Assembly: GCF_037126465.1 (NCBI RefSeq)
Contig: NC_088203.1
Span: 56,085,581 to 56,149,580, forward strand
Direction of reading: 5' to 3'
DNA from: Ornithodoros turicata
Taxonomy: Eukaryota > Arthropoda > Arachnida > Ixodida > Argasidae
DNA length: 64,000 nucleotides
This document shows, one piece after another, positions 30,355-40,316 of this stretch. The notes below the pieces were generated by a model. It made no database searches. It was given only the letters and a program-made list of their open reading frames with translations, and was not told where the DNA came from. The translations under genes and the position numbers were made by a program. Numbering within the stretch: the stretch's first letter is position 1; each line of letters starts with the position of its first letter.

Positions 30355-31011
30355 ATGCGGAACTTTAAAACTCATTTACTTAAAGCTGTTTTCGGAAGAG
30401 AAATTTGGCAAAGTTGACTCTGAAGCGGTGAGGAACATTACCCTTTCGGTATCGTACGTACGTTCCCGGATGCGATAGTCCCTTTAAGTTACATGACATT
30501 CACATCAGGAGGTGGCAAACACCTAGTAAGGACAAATCCCATTGACCGCATGATTCTACGTGGCGCATTTTTTTAAAATTATAATTCAATGACACGTTTT
30601 CTGGGGCACCCTGTATAGTCGACGTGTGAGGCATTCCCGTTAGGCTTTTATCAATTCTCGCGGGTATTATGACCTTTCATGGGCAGATAGCAAGAAGTGC
30701 AGTCGTGACATCGTCGACCATTACCAACCGTGCTGTGTGCAACGGCATGTAATATGCAGGGTGCTTTTTTTTATTCCTTACAAAAACTAGCAGAGCAAAA
30801 TAGGTGCCTTTTTAGCAGGTTGGTTATACGGCATGGCGAACATCCTGTACGACAGCGTATGAAACTACTGGACGACTAATTAGTCTAAAATTCACTAATT
30901 AACTGATTAATTAGATGTTTTATGAGAAATGCGAGCCTTTGAGCAATAAATTATGCAAATGAGTCGAAACCAGAACTACACGCTTTTCGAGAGCAGAAAA
31001 ACACTATCTTC
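30355..31011. other. Repeat fragments; no gene
   Basis: Contains ends CACCCTGTATAG near 30610 and a relative of the 10163-10662 MITE near 30880-30990. Confidence 0.5.
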
Positions 31012-31122
31012 TGTTAAATCTTTGTGATGACGACGAAGCAGTCATCACCTCGCCATTACTCAGCCATTAAACATAGTCACTCCTACCCGCTGTCCTGTTT
31101 TCCAGAAAATGGTGCCGTGACC
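31012..31122 (+). repeat. BEL/Pao-type LTR end and primer-binding site
   Basis: TGTTAAATC...TTTTCCA (31012-31104) is repeated at 53376-53483. It is followed after a few bases by TGGTGCCGTGACC (31110-31122), the primer-binding region typical of BEL/Pao retrotransposons. Confidence 0.7.
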
Positions 31123-31226
31123 AGGATCTGAACAAACGACGAACGTGATCGACTTAGGAACCTGACATACCTGAACGACTCAACCGACAGGGAAGACAAC
31201 AGTGGTAACGACAGGACTAACTTGGC

Positions 31227-31495
31227 ATAATAGAACGATTTGATCTGATCCACAAGCGACAGGAGCTGCGAACGAAGGTGATAATCTTAATGACCGACCT
31301 CGAACGCAAACGATCCACCGAAGAACTGCAAGATGTAATCGTATTCCAAGTGAGGATGGAGCAACTACGCAGATTAAACATCCACCTCCAACAAATTGAC
31401 AGCGAGATAGAATTGATGCTCACCGAGGACGAATTTGAAGAAGAGTTCACGAAACAAATATTTCTTCAAGACAAGATAGAACACAGACAGAACAC
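31227..31495 (+). pseudogene. BEL/Pao gag N-terminal fragment
   Basis: The frame after the primer-binding site encodes a helical, charged segment ('LIHKRQELRTKVIILMTDLE', 'RRLNIHLQQIDSEIEL', 'EDEFEEEFTKQIFLQDKIEH') typical of the start of BEL/Pao Gag. It ends at a GGACGTCC-motif insertion at about 31496. No protease, RT or integrase follows, so the element is a relic. Confidence 0.75.
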
Positions 31496-32400
31496 TTTCT
31501 CCTGTGGACGTCCGAAACAGATCCCAAGGTCCATCTCCGGAAATCTATATCCGTCGGATATCACTGGGATCCGCATACATGGACGTCCCAGGATCTGTAT
31601 CCACAGGATGTCCGGTCGCGGCTGATTCAAGGATTGTCCGAGTTAGGTCCCTGTCGGGATGTTACACGGATCATTTATTGCGGGAGAGAGAGAAAAGGGT
31701 GGCAATGTAGCACTGGAAAGTTTGACTTTCGATGTACCAGCTGAATGTCTCTAACCAAAACCAGTAGGAAACACGGACGTTGTCTTGATAGCGAGTTAAT
31801 ACACCGAGCAATTGCTCACTTTGTTGTTGTATGCGTGCGTAATTGAATTAAGCTTGGACAACTCACCCATCATTTTGATTCACAGGCGAGAAGGTAACTG
31901 GAATATGGGGATGCTCGCGAGACAAGCAGTATATGGTATATCTGTTCTTTCTTTGGAAGGAAGTGGCACTGCCTTTCAAAGTGAGCTTCTGGGACTGGGT
32001 GGTCCTGTCGGAGCTTTTCTATATATATTTTTTTATTAAAACGCTACGTGCATTCTCCGTCACGGCATGCACGAGAAACAAAGAGGAACAACAGAAATTA
32101 AAAAGTGCATAGGCAGGGATTTAAAAAATATGGCAGGCAGACAAATGCTGATTTCTACAAAAGCTGAGGATAAATGTCTATCTCCTCTACTGATGTTTGT
32201 ATATCCACACAACGTGTGCATGTACATAAGTAGATCCGTGCAATCCCCATGTAACATCCTGTGAGGACAAACGACGGATATATGTGGGAAGTCCGAACCG
32301 TGGCCACTCGGAGATGTGGGGGACGTCCGTAGGAAAAACGTCTGTCTCCCAGGGAGATCCGAATTTCCGTGAAGGGATATCCACAGGAACACCCCGGGAG
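31496..32400. mobile_element. Putative ~0.9-kb insertion with TCCTGTGGAYRTCC ends
   Basis: The left end TCCTGTGGACGTCCG (about 31499) and right end, inverted, TCCTGTGGATATCCC (about 32393) form short imperfect inverted repeats rich in GGAYRTCC palindromes. Gag-like coding sequence lies on both sides. Boundaries approximate; no clear target duplication. Confidence 0.5.
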
Positions 32401-32792
32401 GCTTTGTTCTGTTTGGGAAACTGCACTTTTCAAAGCTAAAAGATACTTAGCGGCAAGAACAAATGTCTCAGTTTCAACGTCAACCTCAAAAGCGAGCAAC
32501 CGCGCAGCGCCCGGAACAGCATCAACGACTGCACAAGTGCCATCAACGTTTACTATACTGCCTGTAGTGCACGACATAGTCCAGCATCCGGACCTGACCT
32601 TTGTCAACTTGTACGGCGAGATGCCAAGCCAACAGCAGTATCTCAATACCGATGTAGTGATAGAAGATTGTACTCACACACGCACGGCTCTGGAACTACG
32701 AGATGCAGAACCGACGTACGTTGATCTACCACCTGGAAAGATAACACAGGCAAAGGCTGAGAGGCCTACGGACAGCCTGGAACCTAAAGCAA
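32401..32792 (+). pseudogene. Probable continuation of the BEL gag-like frame
   Basis: An open frame continues with 'ETALFKAKRYLAARTNVS', a Ser/Thr-rich linker and 'PSTFTILPVVHDIVQHPDL'. It plausibly joins the gag fragment to its left but has no decisive motif. It is cut by the LINE insertion at 32805. Confidence 0.4.
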
Positions 32793-32804
32793 TCAAGCGA
32801 ATCA
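32793..32804. repeat. LINE target-site duplication (TCAAGCGAATCA), 3' side
   Basis: Identical to 38202-38213 on the other side of the LINE. Confidence 0.9.
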
Positions 32805-32942
32805 TTTGATTTGATTTGATTTGGGTTTTTCTGGCGCATTAGCTACTAAGGCCATAATGCGCCAAATACCAGTGTAAGTTTTATCTGTGTAAAATTTGTG
32901 TATTTACTAAAACAGTGTTGAGTGCTGGGTTAGTAGTTAAAA

Positions 32943-35900
32943 TCACAGATCCTTTAAAAACTCGGTATCTCTAAAAAACATATAGATCTTTTCAAAGGGT
33001 ATGAAACTTTCATCGCCCAGCAAAAGCGCCGGGTGCAGTGGTAAGAAGTTTCTATAGAATAAAACAAAATGACGTTCACGAAGATGCTGATACGCTGGGC
33101 ATACAATGAGGATATGGAGGACTGAGAGTTGTTCCCCACAGTGATTGCACTCGGGAGGATCTTCTTCCCGTAAGAGATATCCATGTGTTAAGTATGTGTG
33201 TCCCAAACGGAGCCGACAAGATAGCACCTCATACAGTCGATTTGATGCAGATGGGGAAGGGCCTATCTTGGGTTTTATAGCATGTAATTTGTTGCTTGTC
33301 TGTTGGTCCCAAAAGCTCTGCCAGTGTCTGTTAATGCTGCTTTTTAAACATAGCCTGAGATCTTTTGATGGAATGTCGAAAGCCGTAATGTCGTTTGTTA
33401 GGGCAGCAGCAGCTGCTCGATCGGCCTTTTCATTTCCAGGTATCCCAACATGGCTGGGTACCCAGCAGAACAGTAACCGATAAGCCCTGTTAGCTATAGT
33501 GCTTGCAATTCGCCTTGCACGATGGACAATGGGGTCTTTTGTGCAATGAATGCTACAGATAGTCTGTAAGGAACTCAGAGAGTCTGTGTATATGACTGAT
33601 GATTTGATACAATTTTGTAAGATATAATTCAGGGCTAAAATTATGGCATACACTTCCGCTGTGAAGACAGACATGGTGACCTTCAAACGATGTGACCTTG
33701 TAACTGTGCCAGTGACCATAGCGCACGATACCCCGGAAACGGTCTTTGAGCCATCAGTGTACAACTCTACATGGCTGCCAAAGCTATCCTTTAACACCTC
33801 AAATTCCTGCTGGAGTACACTGTTAGCAGTATCACGCTTGTTGTATCTGGAAAGGGATACGTTGCATTTTGGAGGGGGCTGCCATGGAGGGATTTTCTTA
33901 GTTGTCTCAAGAATCATAGAGTTGTATTCTGGAAAGCCATAGTGTTCGACTGCTTGTGACATTCTAACGCTAAAAGAAGGCACGGCTGAAGGTCTGTTCA
34001 AGAAGTGCTGTCTGAATGGTGTATCTTTCACACATTGATATGCTGGGTTCTCGGGGTGACCCCTGATTCTAAGTGCATATGAAGCAGCGAGGTAAAACCT
34101 ACGTCTCTCTAAAGACCACTGATTCGCTTCTATGTATAGACTTTGTATCGGAGAAGTTCTGAATGCTCCGAGTACTAAACGCAGTCCTTGGTGGTGTATT
34201 GGATCGAGGATTTTGAGTGTAGATGGCCGTGCTGAACCATACACAGCACACCCATAATCCAACTTGGATAGAACAGTGGAGACGTAGATCTTCTTGAGTG
34301 TGTCACGATTTGCTCCCCAGGACCGGTGAGAAAGCACTTTTAGAAGATTTAGAGATTTAATGGCCTTTACCTTGAGGTGTTTGAGGTGAGGAAGAAAAGT
34401 CAATTTCCGGTCAAATATAAGTCCAAGGAATTTATGCTCGGACTTTACGTTAATGTCGTGGCTGCCCATTTTAAGTGTTGGTTCGGGGAACACTCCCCGT
34501 ACCCTAGAGAAAGAGACGCATACTGTCTTTTCCGGAGAAAACTTGAAACCATTTCCGTGCGACCATTTGACCAACTTGTTTATTGTGAGTTGGAGTTGAC
34601 GTTCGCACCTAGCGACGCTGGAAGAGGAACAAGAAATCTGAACGTCATCTACATACAGTGAATACCTGACTGAAGGAGGAATGACACTTGCTATAGAGTT
34701 CATCTTTACGATGAATAGAGTTACACTTAGGACGGATCCTTGAGGTACACCGTTCTCTTGTATGAATGGGCGAGAAAGTGTCGATCCAACCTGGACCCGG
34801 AATAATCGTCCTTGAAGGAAATTGGCAATACAGCGAAACATGCGGCCGCTTATTCCCAGAGTGTGCAGATCTTGCAGAATACCATACCTCCAGGCGGTAT
34901 CATAGGCCTTTTCAATGTCGAAAAATACGGACACACAATGCTGCCTTCGGACAAATGCTTCTCTGATGGCACTCTCTAGCCGCAACAGATGATCTGTTGT
35001 CGAGCACGCAGCTCTGAAGCCACTCTGGAATTTATCTAGGCATTTATTTTCCTCAAGGAAATACATCAGGCGATCATTAACCATGCGCTCAAAAGTTTTC
35101 CCTAGGCAACTTGTGAGTGCTATGGGTCGATAACTGGAGGGGTTTGTGCAGTCTTTTCCAGGTTTTAACAATGGGACAACGGTTGCCACCTTCCAGCCAG
35201 ACGGAAGACAACCCTCTCGCCAGACAAGATTAAAGAAATCAAGAAGGGATTCTAAAGATGTGGATGATAAATGCTGGATCATGGAGTAGGTAATGCGATC
35301 AGGACCTGGGGCTGTAACTTTACTGGATGATAGAGCCCTTTGTAGCTCAGTCATTGTAAAGAGTGAATTGTATGGGTACTTGTCACCGCCCTCACTTGGA
35401 ATAGTCTGTTTCTCAGCAGATGATTTTATTTTCAAAAAATCCCTGCTATAGTGAGCTGAGCTGGATACATGTTGCATATGTTCCCCAAGGGCATCGGCCT
35501 GCTCTTCCAAATTCTGACAAACTACGCCATTTACCTGCAGTAATGGGACAGAGAAACTTGTGTAGTCTCCTTTAATTTTCCTTAGCCTGTCCCATATAAG
35601 TTTTGAAGGAGTGTTACGATTCAAAGAAGATACAAAACTTTTCCAAGATTCTTTTTTTGCCTGTCTTCGTGTCCAGCGTGCTTTTGCACGTGCCTTCCTG
35701 AATGCGACTAAGTTTGGTGTGGTGGTGTGCCTCCGAAACACACCCCACGCCCGATTTTGTTCTTTGCGTGTAGTCTCGCAGTCGCTTGTCCACCAAGGCT
35801 TGGAGCGCTTAGGGAGGCGACCGGATGTTTGTGGGATGGACTGTTGAGCAGCATTTATAATGGTGTCCGTAATAAGATTATTGACATCTTCTATACTTAA

Positions 35901-36731
35901 CCCTTGGAAAGATGGTGTTAGGAGATTGGCTTCTTCCTTGAAGAGATTCCAATCAGCCTGTGACAGTTTCCACCGACGTGGACGTGTATCTAGGGTGGTT
36001 GGTACATTATGCACTTTCAGAACTACAGGAAAATGATCGCTACCCCGAGGATTCTGGTCCACTGCCCAGTCAAGGCTTTGAAACACTGATGGGCTGCACA
36101 AAGAGAGGTCGATAGCGGAGAAAGACTGACTAGCGCTACTTACATAAGTGGGACTTCCTTTGTTAAGAAGACAGATAGCTCTAGAAAGTAATATCTTTTC
36201 CAACATTTTTCCACGCCTGTCGACTCTTGAGCTTCCCCATAAGCAGTTATGGGCATTAAAATCTCCCAGTAAGAGGAAAGGCGGTGGGAGCTCGTCAATT
36301 AAAGTTTCCAGTGTGTTTTGGTCTACCACAGCTGATGGTGGTAGGTATAAGGAACATACAGTTATGACCCCCTGAAGGCATATTTGAACGGCAACTGCCT
36401 CAAGTGCTGTTTTCAGTGGAAGGTGCTTTGCAGGGAGGGTTTTTGGTGTAAGGATAGCAACACCTCCAGATGTACGTGTTGCATCAACCCGATCGTTTCG
36501 GAACAGGTTCCATCTCCGGAGTGTATGTAACTGTTGTGGATTAAGATAAGTCTCTTGTAGTGCAAAACAGAGTGTATCATACCTGTCCGAAAGATCATTG
36601 ACATCATCAAGATTAGTGAGAAGCCCTCGACAATTCCACTGAAGGATCGCCATAGTATAGAAAATGAAAAAGGTGTGCACAAGAGGCATCTTCGTCATTG
36701 GAAAGTGTGTACTGTGTAAAGAAGATTTCAT
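32943..36731 (-). CDS. LINE ORF2: endonuclease, reverse transcriptase, RNase H
   Basis: 1262 aa, intact. An apurinic/apyrimidinic-type endonuclease has N33 (QWNCRG), E60 (ALQET), GDFNAH (D157, N159) and SDH (D232, H233). The reverse transcriptase runs about 460-760, with SSYRPIALTS, D605 in FFDIEKAYD, GVPQGS and catalytic YVDD (693-696). RNase H has D993 (LYTDGSK), E1026, D1050 (IYTDS), H1094 and D1104. A final C-x2-C...H-x4-C element (CNHCGEQLSVLHILIVC) is typical. All catalytic residues are present. The ATG at 36731 overlaps ORF1's TAA as TAATG, the arrangement used for termination-reinitiation in related LINEs. Confidence 0.96.
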   Translation of the reverse strand: MKSSLHSTHFPMTKMPLVHTFFIFYTMAILQWNCRGLLTNLDDVNDLSDRYDTLCFALQETYLNPQQLHTLRRWNLFRNDRVDATRTSGGVAILTPKTLPAKHLPLKTALEAVAVQICLQGVITVCSLYLPPSAVVDQNTLETLIDELPPPFLLLGDFNAHNCLWGSSRVDRRGKMLEKILLSRAICLLNKGSPTYVSSASQSFSAIDLSLCSPSVFQSLDWAVDQNPRGSDHFPVVLKVHNVPTTLDTRPRRWKLSQADWNLFKEEANLLTPSFQGLSIEDVNNLITDTIINAAQQSIPQTSGRLPKRSKPWWTSDCETTRKEQNRAWGVFRRHTTTPNLVAFRKARAKARWTRRQAKKESWKSFVSSLNRNTPSKLIWDRLRKIKGDYTSFSVPLLQVNGVVCQNLEEQADALGEHMQHVSSSAHYSRDFLKIKSSAEKQTIPSEGGDKYPYNSLFTMTELQRALSSSKVTAPGPDRITYSMIQHLSSTSLESLLDFFNLVWREGCLPSGWKVATVVPLLKPGKDCTNPSSYRPIALTSCLGKTFERMVNDRLMYFLEENKCLDKFQSGFRAACSTTDHLLRLESAIREAFVRRQHCVSVFFDIEKAYDTAWRYGILQDLHTLGISGRMFRCIANFLQGRLFRVQVGSTLSRPFIQENGVPQGSVLSVTLFIVKMNSIASVIPPSVRYSLYVDDVQISCSSSSVARCERQLQLTINKLVKWSHGNGFKFSPEKTVCVSFSRVRGVFPEPTLKMGSHDINVKSEHKFLGLIFDRKLTFLPHLKHLKVKAIKSLNLLKVLSHRSWGANRDTLKKIYVSTVLSKLDYGCAVYGSARPSTLKILDPIHHQGLRLVLGAFRTSPIQSLYIEANQWSLERRRFYLAASYALRIRGHPENPAYQCVKDTPFRQHFLNRPSAVPSFSVRMSQAVEHYGFPEYNSMILETTKKIPPWQPPPKCNVSLSRYNKRDTANSVLQQEFEVLKDSFGSHVELYTDGSKTVSGVSCAMVTGTVTRSHRLKVTMSVFTAEVYAIILALNYILQNCIKSSVIYTDSLSSLQTICSIHCTKDPIVHRARRIASTIANRAYRLLFCWVPSHVGIPGNEKADRAAAAALTNDITAFDIPSKDLRLCLKSSINRHWQSFWDQQTSNKLHAIKPKIGPSPSASNRLYEVLSCRLRLGHTYLTHGYLLREEDPPECNHCGEQLSVLHILIVCPAYQHLRERHFVLFYRNFLPLHPALLLGDESFIPFEKIYMFFRDTEFLKDL

Positions 36732-37948
36732 TATTTCTTCTTTGGGGGCATTATGGGCTGCCTCGGAGTTTTCTTCCGAGCAGCCGCAAGTTCCTTAGGT
36801 GATATATCGGGGAGTGAGCCGCTCCCCGACATACTGCTCTTAGGCTTCCTTTTTGTTTGTGAGCTCACGCTCGTAAAAGAGCCTTGCGAGCTCGTGTCGT
36901 CATCGCATTCCATGGAGCTTGCCTCCACAGTTTGCGATGACGAAGGCGGCGTCTGTGAAAATGACGCCGCGGAAGAGGATTGCGAATCTGTGGTTACTGC
37001 TACAGGAGTTGGTGTTTGAGAAAGAGTTGTACATGTTACTTCACTTTGTATGGTATTATCTGTCTGTGTTGCACATGACATCATCCTTGGTTTCTCTTTA
37101 ACAACAGATGAAAAGGATTTCTGGAACGAGAACGGAGATGCCTTCTTCCTGGCTTCTGGATAACTTAGTTTCTGTGTGACTTTGATGTGCATCACCTCTT
37201 TCTCAAACTTCCACTTTGGACAAGACCTAGAGTACGAAGGGTGGTCACCTGCGCAGTTGACACAGTGATCCGGCCCTCTGCACTCCTTAGAGTCGTGGTC
37301 CTGCCTGCTGCAGCGGGCACAGCACGCAGAACCTCTGCAAGCATCGGAAGGATGGCCAAAGCGGTTACACTTGAAGCATCTGAGTGGATTAGGGATATAT
37401 GGACGCACCTCTGCAGTCAGATACCCTACCTTTAGCCTTTCTGGTAAAGTCGGACAGTCGAACGTAAGGATTGTGTTGCGCGTTGTTATATACTCGTTGT
37501 TTTTCCGGATTTTTATTTTCCTGACATCAATCACTTTTTGGCTTTTTAGATTTTCCAGTATCTCTTCTGATGGAACGTCAATGAGTTCCGCTAGTGACAC
37601 GACACCACGGCAGGTATTAAGGGTCCTATGCAAGGTCGCTGATATTTTGATCCCGTGCATCTCCTGTGTGTTCAGTATACGCTCGCAGTCGGCTTCAGAA
37701 GTGCATTGCAGCAGTAGGTCACCTGATCTAAGGCGTTTGATTTCTTTCACGTTCTTTGACAGAGATGCCACCGCCTTTTCGATGAAGAACGGTGACATTT
37801 TCCCGAGTGGAGTGTTTTTTTCAGTCTCTGAGTTCACACTGCTTACAACAATGTATTTATTTTGAAAGGCGTCAAACGCCTGTTTGAAAACTTCGGTCCG
37901 CGGGCGCTTACCGCCCGCGATCGAGGAAGGAATAGAATTTTTACCCAT
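36731..37948 (-). CDS. LINE ORF1: nucleic-acid-binding gag-like protein with CCHC fingers
   Basis: About 405 aa from the ATG at 37948 (MGKNSIPSS); the open frame extends further up to 38113, with another ATG at 38005, so the start is uncertain. It has three cysteine knuckles (CFKCNRFGHPSDAC, CARCSRQDHDSKEC, CVNCAGDHPSYSRSC) and a Ser/Thr/Gln-rich C-terminal half ending in basic residues. ORF1 proteins bind the element's RNA. Its stop TAA shares an A with ORF2's ATG. Confidence 0.9.
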   Translation of the reverse strand: MGKNSIPSSIAGGKRPRTEVFKQAFDAFQNKYIVVSSVNSETEKNTPLGKMSPFFIEKAVASLSKNVKEIKRLRSGDLLLQCTSEADCERILNTQEMHGIKISATLHRTLNTCRGVVSLAELIDVPSEEILENLKSQKVIDVRKIKIRKNNEYITTRNTILTFDCPTLPERLKVGYLTAEVRPYIPNPLRCFKCNRFGHPSDACRGSACCARCSRQDHDSKECRGPDHCVNCAGDHPSYSRSCPKWKFEKEVMHIKVTQKLSYPEARKKASPFSFQKSFSSVVKEKPRMMSCATQTDNTIQSEVTCTTLSQTPTPVAVTTDSQSSSAASFSQTPPSSSQTVEASSMECDDDTSSQGSFTSVSSQTKRKPKSSMSGSGSLPDISPKELAAARKKTPRQPIMPPKKK

Positions 37949-38201
37949 ATAAGGTTTAATTAAACGAATGTTCCAGATGGTCACCCACACTTCACATTCA
38001 TACATGTGGGAAGGTCCCGGAGTTTTAAAGAAAACCCATCGGCCGGGGCTTGACCAAGACCCCGACCGCCACCGTTCAAGGTTTCTACCCTTCACCTTAA
38101 ATCCCCTCGGCACGGTACGGTTAACACCTTAGGACTGGGGGCTGGGGTCCGTGGTGGCGCCACTCACCAAACACCAACTGAAGCCGGTGCCCCCTGCGGG
38201 G

Positions 38202-38213
38202 TCAAGCGAATCA
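38202..38213. repeat. LINE target-site duplication (TCAAGCGAATCA), 5' side
   Basis: Matches 32793-32804. Confidence 0.9.
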
Positions 38214-40316
38214 GTGAAGACTTAAAGGGACCGAAAAGTGAATATAAACCTATCGAAACTTTATGTTCAGCGCAAAGCTTGAACCTTCAAAAGTTCAAAT
38301 ATCAAAGAACCCCGCTGAAATCGCTGTAGTTTTTCTGTAATCGAATTTTCTATAATCGCATGTCCAGGGGCCTAGTAGGAAACCGAGCAGTCTGTCAACA
38401 ATGGCATGACCCCGCGCCATCTGTCGAGGACGCATGTAATACGCGCACTTCCGGGCGCTAATCCGGCGAAAACGAAAATGGCAGTGGGCATTTGTGACCG
38501 CTTTCTACGTCGAGAATGTCGACCCTCTTGGACATAAGTGCGCTGGAATTCCGCATTCGAGAACTGTCACTCACACAGAACTGTTGTTCGTGCGTTAGCG
38601 TGCTGGAAAGTGCGTTCTTCGCAGCAGAAGATTCCTCGTCCAGAGATTAATCGGAGTCACATTCGTCCTTAGGAGTAGCTCACCGTGCCGTGAACATGGA
38701 CTGCTTTGTGAAATTTCCATGTATCAGGGAGAAGCACTTATGTAAGCCGAAACAAGCGCTGTTTTTTCGTCGTGCAGGTGTTCATGTGTGAAATGCAAAC
38801 CGACGGATACTACGGTGGATACTACGCTTTTTGCTGCCGAGAGGTAGAGAATGCGTGTGAAAAGCAGACAGACGATTGCATCAGAACTAACGAATATTCC
38901 GAAATACTGTGCTTTGACACCGAAGTACTGCCAGTGTCTTTTACATACATCCGAGAAACCGAAGAGCATGGCAACGTACACGGCAGCGCCATGTGGTCTT
39001 TACGCGCTACTTGAACGGCAAACTGGACGGAAAACCCTTATTTCTGCAGGAAATTCCGTTTTACCACCCGTTGGCGATTCACAAGGATATGGGGTGCTCC
39101 GTGAAAATACAATAGAAAATACTCCACTGGATCTCGATCTGCGTCATGCATGCTATTAGGGATGCTTTCCCATCAGTGCGCTGACCTCTAGAACTGTTGT
39201 CAGCGTATTTTCATTTCTTGTTTGCTGCAAGTTTTTCTCATTGCTTTTTCTTTGCTGTCACAGCATATTATAATTACTAGTTTGTACCTGGAAGGTTAAG
39301 TAACCTGTGGGCATAGATGTATTTGTAGGTTATACTCATGTCTCACTTGTATGTGTGAGGAGTAAGTAAGACAATTTTCATCAGTGTCATTCAGCTGAAT
39401 TGTATTCATAACCTTTTAGTATACTTCTTAGTGACCACGTTTCCAAATGTCAACTAATAATTGAACCAAGATTGGGATTTAACACTTAATTAACTCTTTT
39501 GCTAAACGGGGTACTTGTAACTGATTCATTATCACATCGCCAACTAACATTTGTAAAGAAGGACTTGAGGGCTGACTTCAACTATTATTAACCCTTGCTC
39601 TGGGTTCAAAGTTAACAATGCACCATTGGTGTGCATAGTACTTCAAAATGGCTAAATAATTTATTGCATAAGTTCTCTGTTACTGTAATTGAGATGTACT
39701 TTTGTAAAGTACTTTTGACAGCCCTGCAAATTGAAACTGGCTTCACTGTACACTACAAATGCATCGTAACATTTAATTGAAATATAATATAAGAGCAGAA
39801 GCAACGTTTTGTCCCAATTCAAACTATATTTTTCTTTTTTATTGTCCAGGGATTTAGGAAATAGAGTAGGACTTCCTGCCCTCTGATGTTTTGACGTACT
39901 TGAACGTACAGTTGTAAAACCTACAACAAAATAAACAAGAGAAGTATAAACAGTTTCGTCTTTTCCTTTTGAATTTAACAAGCTAGTTATATTTTACCAT
40001 TTGTTCACTTTTGTATTCTCTGTTGGTGAAAAGATTACAGGAAAAATGATGCTGCAGATCAAACAATGACCTGTCATCTTGATGAAGATCAGAACATTTC
40101 TTCAGGCATGCTAAGTGAGACAAAAGAAATGTACAATGAAGGTTGTACAAAAACAGCAAATCTCCGTCGACTATAACTTTATATATGTGGATGTTACCAC
40201 ATCGTGTAGTTTCCACCCAAAAGTAGGACTATTCAAGGTTGTTTGGAAGGTTGTTGGGATGTTGATGTGCTATACCGTTAGAGCACATCAATATAGATGA
40301 GGGGCAAACACAGTTA
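38214..40316. other. No gene recognised
   Basis: Short overlapping frames at 38772-39159 contain Cys and Tyr-rich stretches but no known domain. From 39160 the sequence is AT-rich with no coding signal. A 38450-38690 stretch is relatively CpG-rich. Confidence 0.5.

Larger units (their letters stand above)
32805..38201 (-). mobile_element. Complete I-type non-LTR retrotransposon
   Basis: A 5.4-kb element with 12-bp target duplications on both sides. It has two intact ORFs on the minus strand and a 3' tail of CAAAT repeats (32806-32826 on the plus strand read TTTGATTTGATTTG). The 5' end starts with a GC-rich CCCCGCAGGGGGCACC. The presence of RNase H together with an apurinic-like endonuclease and a CCHC-rich ORF1 places it in the I supergroup. 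No breaks are visible in either ORF, which suggests recent insertion. Confidence 0.93.

Noticed and set aside
38772..39159. Possible host exon with Tyr/Cys-rich frame
   Set aside because: Two overlapping frames compete, neither has conserved motifs, and no flanking exon is evident.
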